Shown: piece after piece, positions 45,690 through 56,744 of the stretch
Layout: each line of letters starts with the position of its first letter
How positions within the stretch are numbered: position 1 is the stretch's first letter
Source: Antilocapra americana
Lineage: Eukaryota > Chordata > Mammalia > Artiodactyla > Antilocapridae
DNA: 64,000 nt
Reading direction: 5' to 3'
Assembly: GCA_007570785.1 (NCBI GenBank)
Contig: ML664152.1
Location: 7,366,171-7,430,170 of the forward strand
Notes under the pieces: generated by a model
Seen by the model: the letters and a program-made list of their open reading frames with translations, nothing else
Database searches by the model: none
Told to the model about the DNA's origin: nothing
Made by a program: the position numbers and the translations under genes

Positions 45690-46028
45690 CAGAGACCGCT
45701 GCACTGCACATTTGAGAAGACACGCCCAGCTGCAGCAGAAAGAGCCCAGCGGCTGGGCCAGGAGAGGGGAGAAGCCATAGCCCCCAATAGTGACGGGCGA
45801 GAGACCAAGAGCCTGAGCAGAGGGGACAGGAAAAGCGCAGGCACCGGGAGCGGGGCAAACCCCAGAGCGCAGAATAGACACTGAAGGGGCCAGCAAACAG
45901 AAGACGCCAAAACAAGCAGGAGGAACCGCTTAAGAGCCCAACCAGGAAACTTTGACAAAACACACATCCAACCCCTCCCATAGGGAGGAACCCCCACAAT
46001 AAAGGGACAACACAGTAAGATAAACAAA
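45690..46028 (+). promoter_or_regulatory. L1 5' UTR (possibly shortened)
   Basis: About 340 bases, GC- and CpG-richer than the surroundings (for example 'gacgggcgagagaccaag' near 45792 and 'gcaccgggagcggggcaaac' near 45841). In L1 the 5' UTR holds an internal RNA polymerase II promoter. Whether this shortened copy would still work cannot be judged. Long antisense open frames cross it, the longest at 45628-46092. Confidence 0.7.
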
Positions 46029-46955
46029 ATGAAAAGGCAGAGAAACACCCAACAGGTAAAGGAACAGGATAAACATCCTCCAGACCAAACAAAAGATGAA
46101 GAGATAGGATGTCTACCTGATAAAGAATTCCGAATAATGATAGTGAAAATGATTCAAAACCTGGAAAATAAGTTGGAGTTGCAGTTCAATAACCTGCAGG
46201 CAAGGATCGAGAAGATGCAGGTAAGCTTTAACAAGGACTTAGAAGAAATGAAAAAGAGTCAAAATACAATAAATAATGCAATAAATGAGATCAAAAACAC
46301 CCTGGAGAGAACCAACAGTAGAATAACAGAGATAGAAGACAGGATAAGTGAGATAGAAGACAGAATGGCAGAAATAAATGAAACAGAAAGGAATAATGAA
46401 AAAAGAATGAAAAGAAATGAGGACAATCTTAGAGACCTCTGGGACAGTATTAAACGCACCAATATTCGAATCATAGGAATCCCAGAAGAAGAAGATAAAA
46501 AGAAAGACCATCAAAAAATTCTTGAAGAGATAATTGTTGAAAATTTCCCTAAATTGGAGAAGCAAATAACTTCTCAGGTCCAAGAAACACAGAGGGTCCC
46601 AAATAGAATGAACCCCAAGCGGGACACCCCAAGACACATATTAATCAAATTAACAAATATCAAATACAAAGAGCAAATATTAAAAGCAGCAAGGGAGAAG
46701 CAAAAAATAACTCACAAGGGGAATCCCATAAGGATAACAGCTGATCTCTCAATAGAAACGCTTCAGGCCAGAAGGAAATGGCAGAGCATTCTTAAAGTCA
46801 TGGAAGAAAACAAGCTACAACCCCGATTACTGTACCCAGCAAGGATTTCATTCAAATTTGAAGGAGAATTCAAAAGTTTTTCAGACAAGCAGAAACTGAG
46901 AGAATTCAGCAACACCAAACCAGCCCACCAACGAATGCTAAAGGATCTTTCCTAG
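46029..46955 (+). CDS. L1 ORF1p, intact 308 codons
   Basis: Encodes the L1 RNA-binding chaperone, which coats L1 RNA in the cytoplasm as trimers. The frame starts at the ATG of 'MKRQRNTQQVKEQ', the usual start for ruminant L1, and ends at a TAG after 'HQRMLKDLS'. Residues about 35-135 form a coiled coil with heptads ('NNAINEIKNTLERTNSRITE'). About 140-235 is the RRM-like domain ('NIRIIGIPEEEDKKK', 'HILIKLTNIKYKEQILKAAR'). The rest is the C-terminal domain ('RITADLSIETLQARRKW', 'LLYPARISFKFEGE'). At 308 residues it is near human ORF1p (338). There is no stop or frameshift. Expression is unproven, and without a working ORF2 the element could not move by itself, though an open ORF1 might still be translated. 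Confidence 0.92.
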   Translation: MKRQRNTQQVKEQDKHPPDQTKDEEIGCLPDKEFRIMIVKMIQNLENKLELQFNNLQARIEKMQVSFNKDLEEMKKSQNTINNAINEIKNTLERTNSRITEIEDRISEIEDRMAEINETERNNEKRMKRNEDNLRDLWDSIKRTNIRIIGIPEEEDKKKDHQKILEEIIVENFPKLEKQITSQVQETQRVPNRMNPKRDTPRHILIKLTNIKYKEQILKAAREKQKITHKGNPIRITADLSIETLQARRKWQSILKVMEENKLQPRLLYPARISFKFEGEFKSFSDKQKLREFSNTKPAHQRMLKDLS

Positions 46956-47006
46956 ATAGGAAACACGGATGGGATATATAATCTTGAACCCAAAACAATA
47001 AAATAA

Positions 47007-50000
47007 ATGACAACAGGATCATACTTATCAATAATTACCTTAAATGTAAACGGGTTGAATGCCCCAACCAAAAGACAAAGATTGGCCAATTGGATACAGA
47101 AACAAGACCCCTATATATGTTGTCTACAAGAGACCCACCTCAAACCTAGGGACACATATAGACTGAAAGTTAAAGGCTAGAAAAAGATATTCCATGCAAA
47201 TAAAGACCAAAAGAAAGCAGGAGTGGCAATAATCATATCAGATAAAGTAGACTTTAAAATAAAGGCAGTGAAAAGAGATAAGAATGGACATTACATAATG
47301 ATCAAAGGATCAATCCAAGAAGAAGAAATAACAATTATAAATATTTATGCATCCAACATAGGAGCACCACAATATGTAAGGCAAATGCTAACAAGTATGA
47401 AAGGGGAAATTAACAACAACAAAAAAATAGTCGGAGACTTTAATACACCACTCACACCAACGGATAGATCAACTAAACAGAAAAGTAACAAGGAAATTCA
47501 AACTTTAAATGATACAATAGACCAATTAGACCTAATTGATATCTATAGGTCACTCCACCCCAAAACAAGGAATTTCACCTTTTTCTCAAGCACACACGGG
47601 ACCTTCTCCAGGATAGATCACATCCTGGGCCATAAATCTAGCCTTGGTAAATTCAAAAATATTGAAATCATCCCAAGCATCTTTTCTGACCACATTGCAG
47701 TGAGATTAGATATCAATTACAGGAGAAAACCATTCAAAACTTCCAACATATGGAGGCTCAACAACACAATGCTGAATAACCAACAAATCACAGAAGAAAT
47801 CAAAAATGAAATTCAGTTATGCATACAAACCAATGAAAATGAAAACACAACAGCCCAAAACCTATGGGACACTTTGAAAGCAGTGCTAAGGGGAAAGTTC
47901 ATAGCAATACAAGCTCACCTCATGAAATAAGAAAAAAATCAAATAAATAACCTTACTTTACACCTAAAGCAACTAGAAATGGAAGAGATGCAGAAGCCCA
48001 GGTCTAGTAGAAGGAAAGAAATCTTAAAGATCAGGGCAGAAATAAATGCAAAGGAAACAAAAGAGACCATAGCAAAAATCAACCAAGCCAAAAGCTTGTT
48101 CTTTGAGAAGATAAATAAAATTGACAAACCATTAGCCAGACTCATCAAGAAACAAAGGGAGAAGAACCAAATCAACAGAATTAGAAATGAAAACGGAGAG
48201 ATCACAACAGAAAACACAGAAATACAAAGGATCATAAGAGACTATTATCAGCAACTATATATAAATAAACTGGACAACCTGGATGAAATGGACAGTTTCC
48301 TAGAAAAGTACAACTTTCCAAGACTAAACCAGGAAGAGATAGATAATATTAAAAGACCCATCACAAGCACGGAAATTGAAACCATAATCAGAAATCTTCC
48401 AAAAAACAAAAGCCCAGGACCAGATGGCTTCACAGCTGAATTCTACCAAAAATTTAGAGAAGAGCTAACACTTATTCTACTCAAACTCTTCCAGAAAATT
48501 GCAGAGGAAGGTAAACTTCCAAACTCATTCTATGAGGCCACCATCACCCTAATTCCAAAACCCAACAAAGATGCCACAAAAAAAGAAAACTACAGGCCAA
48601 TATCACTGATGAACTTAGATGCAAAAATCCTTAACAAAATTCTAGCAAATAGAATCCAACAACACATTAAAAAGATCATACATCATGACCAAGTAGGCTT
48701 TATCCCAGGGATGCAAGGATTCTTCAATATCCACAAATCAATCAATGTAATACACCACATTAACAAATTGAAAAATAAAAACCACATGATTATCTCAATA
48801 GATGCAGAGAAAGCCTTTGACAAAATTCAACATCCATTTATGATAAAAACCCTCCAAAAAGCAGGAATAGAAGGAACATTCCTCAACATAATAAAAGCTA
48901 TATATGACAAACCCACAGCAAACATTATCCTCAATGGTGAAAAACTGAAAGCATTCCCCCTGAAATCAGGAACAAGACAAGGGTGCCCACTCTCACCACT
49001 ACTATTCAACATAGTTTTGGAAGTCTTGGCTACAGTCATCAGAGCAGATAAAGAAATCAAAGGAATCCAGATTGGAAAAGAAGAAGTAAAACTCTCTCTG
49101 TTTGCAGATGACATGATCCTCTATATTGAAAACCCTAAAGACTCTACTAGAAAATTACTAGAGCTAATCAGTGAATATAGCAAAGTTTCAGGATACAGAG
49201 TCAACACACAGAAATCACACTAACACACAGAGTCAACACACTAACAATGAGAAAACAGAAAGAGAAATTAAGGAAAAAATTCCATTCACCATCAAAACAA
49301 AAAGAATAAAATACTTAGGAGTATTTCTACCTAAAGAAACAAAAGACTTGTATATAGAAAACTATAAAACACTGATGAAAGAAATCAAAGAGGACACAGA
49401 TAGATGGAGAAATGTGCCGTGTTCGTGGATTGGAAGAATCAATATAGTGAAAATGAGTATACTACCCAAAGCAATCTATAGATTCAATGCAATTCCTATC
49501 AAGCTACCAGAGGTCTTTTTCAGAGAATTGGAACAAATAATTTCACAATTTGTATGGAAATACAAAAAACCTCGTATAGCCAAAGCAATCTTGAGAAAGA
49601 AGAATGGAACTGGAGGAATCAACCTACCTGACTTTAGGCTATGCTACAAATCCACAGTCATTAAGACAGTATGGTACTGGCACAAAGACATAAGTATAGA
49701 TCAATGGAACAAAATAGAAAGCCCAGAGATAAATCCACACATCTATGGACACCTTATCTTTGACAAAGGAGGCAAGAATATACAATGGAGAAAAGACAAC
49801 CTCTTTAACAAGTGGTGCTTGGAAAACTGGACAGCCACTTGTAAAAGAATGAAACTAGAACACTTTCTAACACCATACACAAAGATAAACTCAAAATGGA
49901 TCAAAGATCTAAGCATAAGAGCAGAAACTATAAAACTCCTAGAGGATAACATTGGCAAAACACTCTCTGACATAAACCAAAGCGGGATCCTACATGACCC

Positions 50001-50810
50001 ACCTCCCAGAATATTGGAAATAAAAACACAAATAAACAAATGGGACCTAATTAAAATTAAAAGCTTCTGCACAACAAAGGAAACTATAGCAAGGTGAAAA
50101 GACAGCCTTCAGAATGGGAGAAGATAATAGCCAATGCAGCAACGGACAAACAATTAATCTCAAAAATATACAAGCAACTCCTGCAGCTCCATTCTAGAAA
50201 AATAAACGACCCAATCAAAGAGTGGGCCAAAGAACTTAACAGACATTTCTCCAAAGAAGACATACAAATGGCTAACAAACACATGAAAAGATGCTCAACA
50301 TCACTCATTATCAGAGAAATGCAAATCAAAACCACAATGAGGTACCACTTTACACCAGTCAGAATGGCTGCAATCCAAAAATCTACAAGCAATAAATGCT
50401 GGAGAGGATGTGGAGAAAAGGGAACTCTCTTACACTGTTGGTGGGATTGCAAACTAGTACAGCCACTGTGGAAAACAGTGTGGAGGTTCCTTAAAAAACT
50501 GCAAATAGACCTGCCATATGACCCAGCAATCCCACTGCTGGGCATATACACCGAGGAAACCAGAATTGAAAGAGCCACGTGTACCCCAATGTTCATCGCT
50601 GCTTTGTTTACAATAGCCAGGACATGGAAGCAACCTAGATGCCCATCAACTGATGAATGGATAAGAAAGCTGTGGTACATATACACAATGGAATATTACT
50701 CAGCATTAAAAAAAATTCATTTGAATCAGTTCTACTCAGATGGACGAAACTGGAGCCCATTATCCAGAGTGAAGCAAGCCAGAAGCAAAAACAACAATAC
50801 AGTATATTAA
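47007..50810 (+). pseudogene. L1 ORF2p (endonuclease/reverse transcriptase), broken
   Basis: ORF2 starts at ATG 47007 ('MTTGSYLSIITLNVNGLNAP'), about 50 bases after ORF1. The endonuclease part runs to about 47700 ('CCLQETHLKPRDTY'; 'FSRIDHILGHKSSL'). TAG at 47178-47180 follows 'RLKVKG', where Trp is expected. The frame reopens (47223-47930) and hits TAA at 47928-47930. It reopens again for the RT core (47979-49223), with catalytic FADD at 49101-49112. Frame is lost at an indel near 49205-49240 and resumes in frame +1 (49171-50097). It returns after loss of one G in 'agggtg' near 50092-50096. The Cys-rich C-terminus ('[18 protein letters not shown]') follows, and a missing A near 50709-50716 changes the last residues. 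At least five lesions make it inactive. Confidence 0.94.
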
Positions 50811-51019
50811 CGCATATATATGGAATTTAGAAAGACGGTAACGAGAACCCAGCATGCGAGACAGCAAAAGGAACGCAGATGTATAGAAGAGACTCGTGGA
50901 CTCTGTGAATGAGGGTAAGGGTGGGATGATATGGGAGAATGGCATTGAAACATGTTAATCATCATATGTGTAATCAATCGCCAGCCCAGGATTGATGCTC
51001 GGGGCTGGTGCAAAGAGGT

Positions 51020-51062
51020 TTCCCGGGGGGAGGGAGGAGGGAGGGGGGCCTGGAGGGGGAGC
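51020..51062 (+). repeat. G-rich tract in L1 3' UTR
   Basis: Several G runs in close order ('ccggggggagggaggaggga', then 'ggggggcctggaggggg'), a potential G-quadruplex on the L1 RNA strand. The same tract occurs at 10577-10610 (plus) and, as C runs, at 5926-5960 in the other two young L1 copies. Confidence 0.85.
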
Positions 51063-51127
51063 ATATGTAAACCCATGGTGATATCATGTCCTTGTATGAA
51101 AAAATTAATTAAAAAAAATACGGTCTT

Positions 51128-51644
51128 ATTTGAACACTGCAATGTAATGTTTTTTCCCTTCTAGTACTGAGTTACTTAGTCTTATACACTCGAACTTTGA
51201 TTCATGGCTTAATGTGAGGAAATCTCACTTTGCTTTGAAATTCTAGCTTTTGTGAAACTGTTTTCTCTATAAATAATGGGTTTTCTTACTCCTTCCGAAA
51301 TGCACTTATTGTCTCTAATAGAGATTCAGTGGTGTCCTTGGTGCTCTGCAGAGGGAAATGCATGCAGGCCAGCAGCGTGTAGTCCAGGCCGCATTAAATT
51401 CTGAATAGGAAACATCCCGAGGAATGTAATGGATCAGAAATGAGATAATTGGATATTTTTATGCACATATGTTTTGCATTTAATTGACCCCTTTGTGACA
51501 GTTGGCGTATTTGACAACCTCCTAAAACAAACAACAAACAAAATACTCTCTCTTATTCTTTATAATACTCTTTTTAAAACTCTACCTCTAATCCCTTAGA
51601 TTTTTCTCAGTTTGTAATAAGGTTGCATTAAGGTCGTCTTAAAC
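51128..51644. other. No feature recognised
   Basis: About 500 bases of unassigned sequence right of the L1. Confidence 0.45.
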
Positions 51645-51845
51645 CAGCATTAAGTCCTGGCCCTGTTATAGACAAACTATGCAAACCAGTTCACATGCTT
51701 AACCTGGGTGGGCCTCAGTAGCCCCATCTACAAAATGGGGCTAATGATAGCAACCACTCAATTGTGTGGTGGTGATTAAATTGGCAGCACAGCTAACGCA
51801 CAATCCTAGACAGTGTTTGGCCTATGATATGCCTCTTGTATTCCC
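51645..51845 (+). mobile_element. MIR SINE
   Basis: 'cacatgcttaacctgggtgg', 'gcctcagtagccccatctac', 'aaaatggggctaatgatagc' and 'agacagtgtttggcctatga' follow MIR order. Confidence 0.75.
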
Positions 51846-52039
51846 TTCTTTCCATCTGTTATCACCCTCAGAAACTCATCTCCCAGCAACGTTAACAGTC
51901 ACTGCATTTGGATGATGGCCAAGTGGAAATATCTAACTTTGGCATTTCATGTGGGCACTACTCCTGCACCTTCAGCTTTATGATGGGCATTTCTCTCTGA
52001 CAGTTCAGCTGCCCCTCAAAACAGTCAATCTTACTGTCC

Positions 52040-52650
52040 TACTCTTGGAAAAAACTCTGGGAAACATTTGGCAGTTCCTTAAAAAGTTAAACATAGAGAT
52101 ACCATATGATCCTGTGATTCTACTCTTGGGTATATAGCCAAGAGAACTGAAAACGTATCCAAACAAAAACTTGTACATGAATATTCATAGCAATATTATT
52201 CATAAAAGTAAAAAATGGAAATAATCCAAATGTCCATCAGCTGATGAATGGATAAATAAAATGTGATCTGTCCATACAATGCAGTAATATTCAGTTAGAT
52301 AAAGGAATGGAATCCCGAATACATGCTACAACATGAATGAACTTTGAAATCATGCTAAGAAGCCAGTCACATTGTTCTTTTATTATATGATTCCATTTAC
52401 ATGAATAGGCAAATCCAAAATGGGCAAATGCACACAGACAAAAAGCACACTAGTGGCCTGGAGAAGATGGAGGAATTGGGAGGTGACAAATGATGGTTAC
52501 AAGTTTTCATTCACAGTGATGGGATGTTCAGGAATTAGTTCTAATAGCTGCACAACATTGTGAACATGTTAAAACCCACTGAAGTGTATGCTGTAAAAAC
52601 AATGAAGTGGTGAATTTTCAGTTATGTGAATTTCACCTCAATTTTAAAAG
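52040..52650 (+). mobile_element. Old L1 (L1M-type) 3' end
   Basis: Decayed ORF2 C-terminus ('gataccatatgatcctgtga', 'gtccatcagctgatgaatgg') and 3' UTR ('ttacatgaataggcaaatcc', 'gtgaatttcacctcaatttt'). No coding capacity. Confidence 0.88.
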
Positions 52651-53717
52651 AGCAACCTCTTTTAAAGGTGGTCAGAGCAGTGTCACTATTCCCTGGAGGC
52701 AAAAGGAAGTGAACCAAAGAGGCAAAAGGGTCTCTTGGCCACCAGCAAAGCAAAATGTTCTTTAATGTCACCAGAGCAAGTCCCTGAGGGAGTGTCACTG
52801 TGTTCACCTCTAGGCAGAATCTGACCCCTGAGGCTCAACCGAGTGGGTTGAGCATTTAATCATTAATGCAGATTTGTTGAAATATATTCAAATCCAGACT
52901 TAAAAGTCCAAAAAATTGGGGGGAAGAATTGAAGCATGAAAATAGCCAAAGGAGGGACTTGAAATAGAAAAGAAGTTCCTCATGGGACACATTTACTATA
53001 TTCTTTATTGCCAGGTTCAGCTGGAAGAGCAATAAATCATGGGCTCTGAATCCATTTAAGATTCCCAATGTACTTTCTGTTTATGTCGTTCTCTTTCTTC
53101 CTGTTTTTCCCTTTTTAATCAAAAGTTCGACCATCAAGACAAATAGGAGTTCACAGCATCACAGCATTTTGCAAATAAAGCAAAATGCAGTCCTCACAAG
53201 GACTCAGCTTGAAGTTGGTTTTTTGAAGGTTACCTGCCAGATCATCCGATTAATGGTGATGAGTGTACTTCAGGGAGGTTTCAAGACATGCTGTACTGCC
53301 TCTATCAAAATTGTATTAATCTTCTGGTTTTGGAAAAGTTCCCAAGAAAAGGGCCTGAGAGAAAAACATTCCCAAATGCCCCTCCTCCCCAAGACTGTGG
53401 AAGAGACTTTAATAGCCACCAAGTAAAGCAGTTCATATGTTTCCACAGACGGCTGTTAAGAAGTGAATCAGCTTATCAATTTGTGAAAACAGAAAGGACA
53501 AGGAGTGTAGAACTCCACTATGTAGCCAGGTCTTCATGTTCAAGGTCTCATGAATGGCCAGATAATCTGGAATTCGTTTGTTGGTCTCCAATTCTTCTCT
53601 CCCCAGCCTCGGTTTTTGCAGCAGTGTTTGCAAAAGGGCAGCCACTATGTTCTGATCTGCTGTCATACTCCATGTGATCTGAAAACCATTAGGAAAAGCT
53701 GATGCACCCCACCTGGT
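52651..53717. other. No gene recognised
   Basis: About 1.07 kb. A 129-codon plus frame (53288-53677) and an opposing 77-codon frame overlap and show no domain. No repeat assigned, so this is one of the longer unique-looking parts of the window. Confidence 0.45.
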
Positions 53718-54290
53718 TGTTAGTTTGTGAGGGCTGCTCTAACAAAGTAGCACAAACTGAGTGGCTTCAGCAGAGATTGATCGTCTCAGAGTTCTGGAGA
53801 CTGGAAGGTCAAAGTCAAGGCGCCAGCAAAGTTGATTCCTCCAGAGGGCTGTAAGGGAAGAAGGGTCTGTTCAGGCCTCTCTCCCTGACTTCTGTGTGGC
53901 CATCTCCTTCCTATGTCTCTGTGTTGTCCTCTCTACATTAGTGTCCTTGTGTTCAAATTTCCCCCGCCTCTTTTTAAAAATCTGTTCTTTTATTTTTTGC
54001 TTTATGGTTGCACTGTGCAGCATATGGGATCCTAGTTCCCTGACAAGGGATCGTACCTGTTACCCCTGCATTAAGAGCCCAGAGTCCCAACCACTGGACC
54101 ACCAAGGAAGTCCTCCCCTTTTATAAGACCGTGATTTTATTGGATTAGGGCCAGCTCTTAATGATGACATTTTAACTTGATTACTTCCAAAAAGGCCCTA
54201 TTTCCAAATATATTCACATTCTAGTGAACTAGAGGTTAGGACTCCAACATATCTTCTTTTGGGAGAGGACCCAATTCAACCCATAATAGT
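53718..54290 (-). mobile_element. MLT1-type MaLR LTR, antisense, split by a SINE
   Basis: Antisense MLT1 order: 'tgttagtttgtgagggctgc', 'cagagttctggagactggaa', 'gtggccatctccttcctatg', then after the SINE 'ttggattagggccagctct', 'ccctatttccaaatatattc' and 'acccaattcaacccataata'. Confidence 0.87.
53977..54114 (-). mobile_element. CHR-type SINE inside the MLT1
   Basis: 'ggttgcactgtgcagcatat', 'tgacaagggatcgtacctgt' (B box) and 'ccactggaccaccaaggaag' (head). Confidence 0.88.
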
Positions 54291-54744
54291 GGTCTATGCA
54301 ACTTAAGATCTAAGGGAGAGGCCCTTTCTCTTAACACTAGGAAACCCTCTGTTGGAATTGGGCCTCAGGGAGTTTGGTTCCATGCCAATCAGGAAGGACT
54401 AGGACCAGAACTATAGGGGTTCAAGAAAAAGAGTATCCAGAGAATAGGGGATAAAAGGAAGTGTGGAATTACCAGGAGTTCTGAGGCCAAAGCTGCAGTT
54501 AGAGGACCTGGAGTCAAGCTGAACTGACTCACACAAGCAAAGGTCAGGGTCTGTGTTCCGAGCACACATTGTAGAGACCTAGCAAGCATCTATCAAAATA
54601 GAAAGAAATGCAGAAGACCAAGCTGGACACAAAGACAAAAAACATAAAATGGGATTATATCAACTAGGAAGTCTCATTCATAAACAATAGAAACTAACTC
54701 TGGCTAATTTAAATAGAAAACAGATTTATTAAGAGAATTTGGGA
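54291..54744. other. No feature recognised
   Basis: About 450 bases without assigned content. Confidence 0.4.
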
Positions 54745-55378
54745 CCTTGAGATTATCATACTAAGTGAAGTAAGTCAGACAGAGAAAGACAAATATCATG
54801 TGATATCACTTATATGAGGAAACTAAAAAAGCTGATACAAATGAACTTATTTACAAAATAGAAATAGAGTCACAGACAGAAAACAAATTTGTTACCAGAG
54901 GGGAAAGGGTGGGGGAAGGATAAACTAGGAGTTTGAGATTAAAGTATACATATTACTAGATATAAAATCAATAACCAACAAAGATCTACTATATAACACA
55001 GGGCACTATGCTCAATATCTTGTAATAACCCATAATGGGAAAGAATCTTACAAAAGAATATATGTATAACTGGGGCTTCCCTAGTGGCTCAGTGGGTAAA
55101 GACTGTCTGCAAAGCAGGAAACCAGGATTCAATCCGTGGGTTGGGAAGATCCCCTGGAGAAGGAAATGTCTACCCACTCCCATATTCTTGCCTGGGAAAT
55201 ACCATGGTCAGAGGAGCCTGGAGAGCTGCAGTCTGTGGGGTCACAGGAGTCAGATACAACTCAGCAACTAGACCACTAACCACCACCATATATATAATGG
55301 TGGTGAATCACTTTGCTATATACTTGAATCTATTAATAACATAACACTGTAAATCAACTGTATTTCAATAAAAAAAAT
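54745..55378 (+). mobile_element. Artiodactyl L1 3' end, split by a Bov-tA
   Basis: 'gacaaatatcatgtgatatc', 'gaaatagagtcacagacaga', 'gatctactatataacacagg', then after the SINE 'gaatcactttgctatatact' and 'tcaactgtatttcaataaaa'. The same L1 class as 44880-45205. Confidence 0.88.
55074..55285 (+). mobile_element. Bov-tA SINE inside the L1
   Basis: 'gggcttccctagtggctcag' (head), 'ggattcaatccgtgggttgg' (B box), 'gagcctggagagctgcagtc', ending near 'caactcagcaactagacc'. Confidence 0.92.
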
Positions 55379-55379
55379 T

Positions 55380-55585
55380 TAAGTGATTTCTAAAAAAGAA
55401 AAAGAGAAAATTAGAATTGCAAGGAAGCATTTGAGAGTGAATAATAGGTTCACTATCTTGGTTTTGGTGATGGTTTTACAGATGTATACATATGTCAAAA
55501 GTTATCAATTGTTCACTTTAGTATTCATTTTCTTGTATGTCAGTTGTACCTCAATAAAACTGTTTCTAAAAAAAGGATATTGTGG
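55380..55585 (+). mobile_element. Old L1 3' terminus
   Basis: 'tgatggttttacagatgtat', 'caattgttcactttagtatt' and 'gtacctcaataaaactgttt' are typical of old mammalian L1 3' ends. Confidence 0.65.
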
Positions 55586-55587
55586 AA

Positions 55588-55708
55588 GTTCCCTGATGGC
55601 CCAGTGGTTATGACTCTGGTTTCACTGTGATGGCCCAGGTTCAATCCCTGGTCGGGAAACTAACATCCCACAAGGCATGCAGCAGCGCCACCCACCCCCA
55701 GAAAAAAG
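55588..55708 (+). mobile_element. CHR-type SINE, short
   Basis: 'aagttccctgatggcccagt', 'ggttcaatccctggtcggga' (B box), 'cacaaggcatgcagcagcgc'. Confidence 0.85.
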
Positions 55709-55714
55709 GATATT

Positions 55715-56160
55715 GAAAACTTTCATACACTTATGGTGGGAGTTTAAATTGACATAATCACTTTGGAAAATGATTTGGAAGTGTCTATGAACTTGTGGAT
55801 CAGCTGGTAAAGAATCTTCCTGCAATGTAGGAGACCTGGGTTTGATCCCTGGGTTGGGAAGATCCCCTGGAGAAGGGAAAGCCTATCCGCTCCAGTATTC
55901 TGGCCTGGAGAATTCCATGGTGTCACAAAGAGTGGGACACAACTGAGTGACTTTCACTTCACACTTCACATGAAAACTGAATATGTATTCTATGACCTTT
56001 GTTTTCACTACTGAGGAACCATCCAATGTAAATGCACCCAAATCTTCACCAAAAATGTGTACAAGAATGTTCATAGCAGCATTATTCGTGTTAAAAAAAA
56101 AAAAGTAAACTGCCTAAATGCCCATGAACCGTATAATAGTATGCAGAAAGGACTAATTCT
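55715..56160 (+). mobile_element. Old L1 ORF2 remnant, split by a Bov-tA
   Basis: 'ttatggtgggagtttaaatt' / 'cactttggaaaatgatttgg' on the left and 'acaagaatgttcatagcagc' / 'aaatgcccatgaaccgtata' on the right are decayed ORF2 C-terminal sequence. Confidence 0.8.
55793..55968 (+). mobile_element. Bov-tA SINE inside the L1 remnant
   Basis: 'tgtggatcagctggtaaaga' (head), 'cctgggtttgatccctgggt' (B box), 'gaattccatggtgtcacaaa', end 'ctgagtgactttcacttcac'. It lacks part of the 'gcctggcaggctacag' block. Confidence 0.9.
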
Positions 56161-56744
56161 ATAAACCTAGACTACTCAAACCCTGTACACTCCCAAAGTC
56201 CTCGGAACTAGCCTAGGAGAAGATCTCTGAGTCTATGGAATGTTCTGCCGGAAAAGAGTATCTTTGTATACCTAAAGCCATGGGCTATGCCAGTTAGCTT
56301 AAGCCAGTAATATGACTCATGTGAATGCCTGCTTCTGTATGCCTGTGTCTTTAGATCACGAAGTATCAGCTTCACCCATGAGTGAGTGTAAGACTGGGTA
56401 GCTAAGGTCCATCATGTGGGCATCTCATGCCTACAGTGGTGATCTCCAAAAAACCCCCAAAGCCTGGACATCGAGGCTCGAATGAGCTTCCCTACTGGAC
56501 ATTTTGTACCTGTTGTCATCCATACTTGCTGGAAAAATGAAGTACTGTCCATGCAAATCCACAGGAAGAGGACACCTAGAAACTTGTGCCTGTTTTTTTT
56601 CAGACTCAGCTCTATGTGCCTTTCCCCTTTGCTGCTTTCAAACCAGCAAACTATAATAAACCTTAACTGGAATGTAACAGTTACTTTTATGAGTTCTGTG
56701 AGTCTTTCCAGCAAATTGTTTAGCCTGAGTATGGTCTTGGAGAC
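56161..56744. other. Unassigned, possibly an old LTR or L1 3' UTR
   Basis: 'gctgctttcaaaccagcaaa' and 'ttatgagttctgtgagtctt' near 56630-56710 have the look of an old LTR end. Opposing 116- and 107-codon frames at 56412-56805 overlap and are not credible genes. Confidence 0.35.

Larger units (their letters stand above)
45690..51114 (+). mobile_element. L1 (L1-BT type), nearly complete, with perfect TSD
   Basis: About 5.4 kb: a short 5' UTR (45690-46028), ORF1 (46029-46955), a spacer, ORF2 (47007 to about 50810, broken), a 3' UTR with a G-rich tract, and an A-rich end near 51100-51118. The short 5' UTR suggests mild 5' truncation, though I cannot measure this without a consensus. Few lesions, an open ORF1 and a perfect TSD point to a fairly recent insertion. 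Confidence 0.95.

Noticed and set aside
45960..46060. Possible bacterial-style ribosome binding site before ORF1
   Set aside because: The organism is a mammal; purine-rich sequence before the L1 ORF1 start has no such role.
53288..53677. 129-codon plus-strand frame
   Set aside because: Opposed by a 77-codon frame on the other strand; no domain or splice context. Kept only as part of a region to check for conservation.
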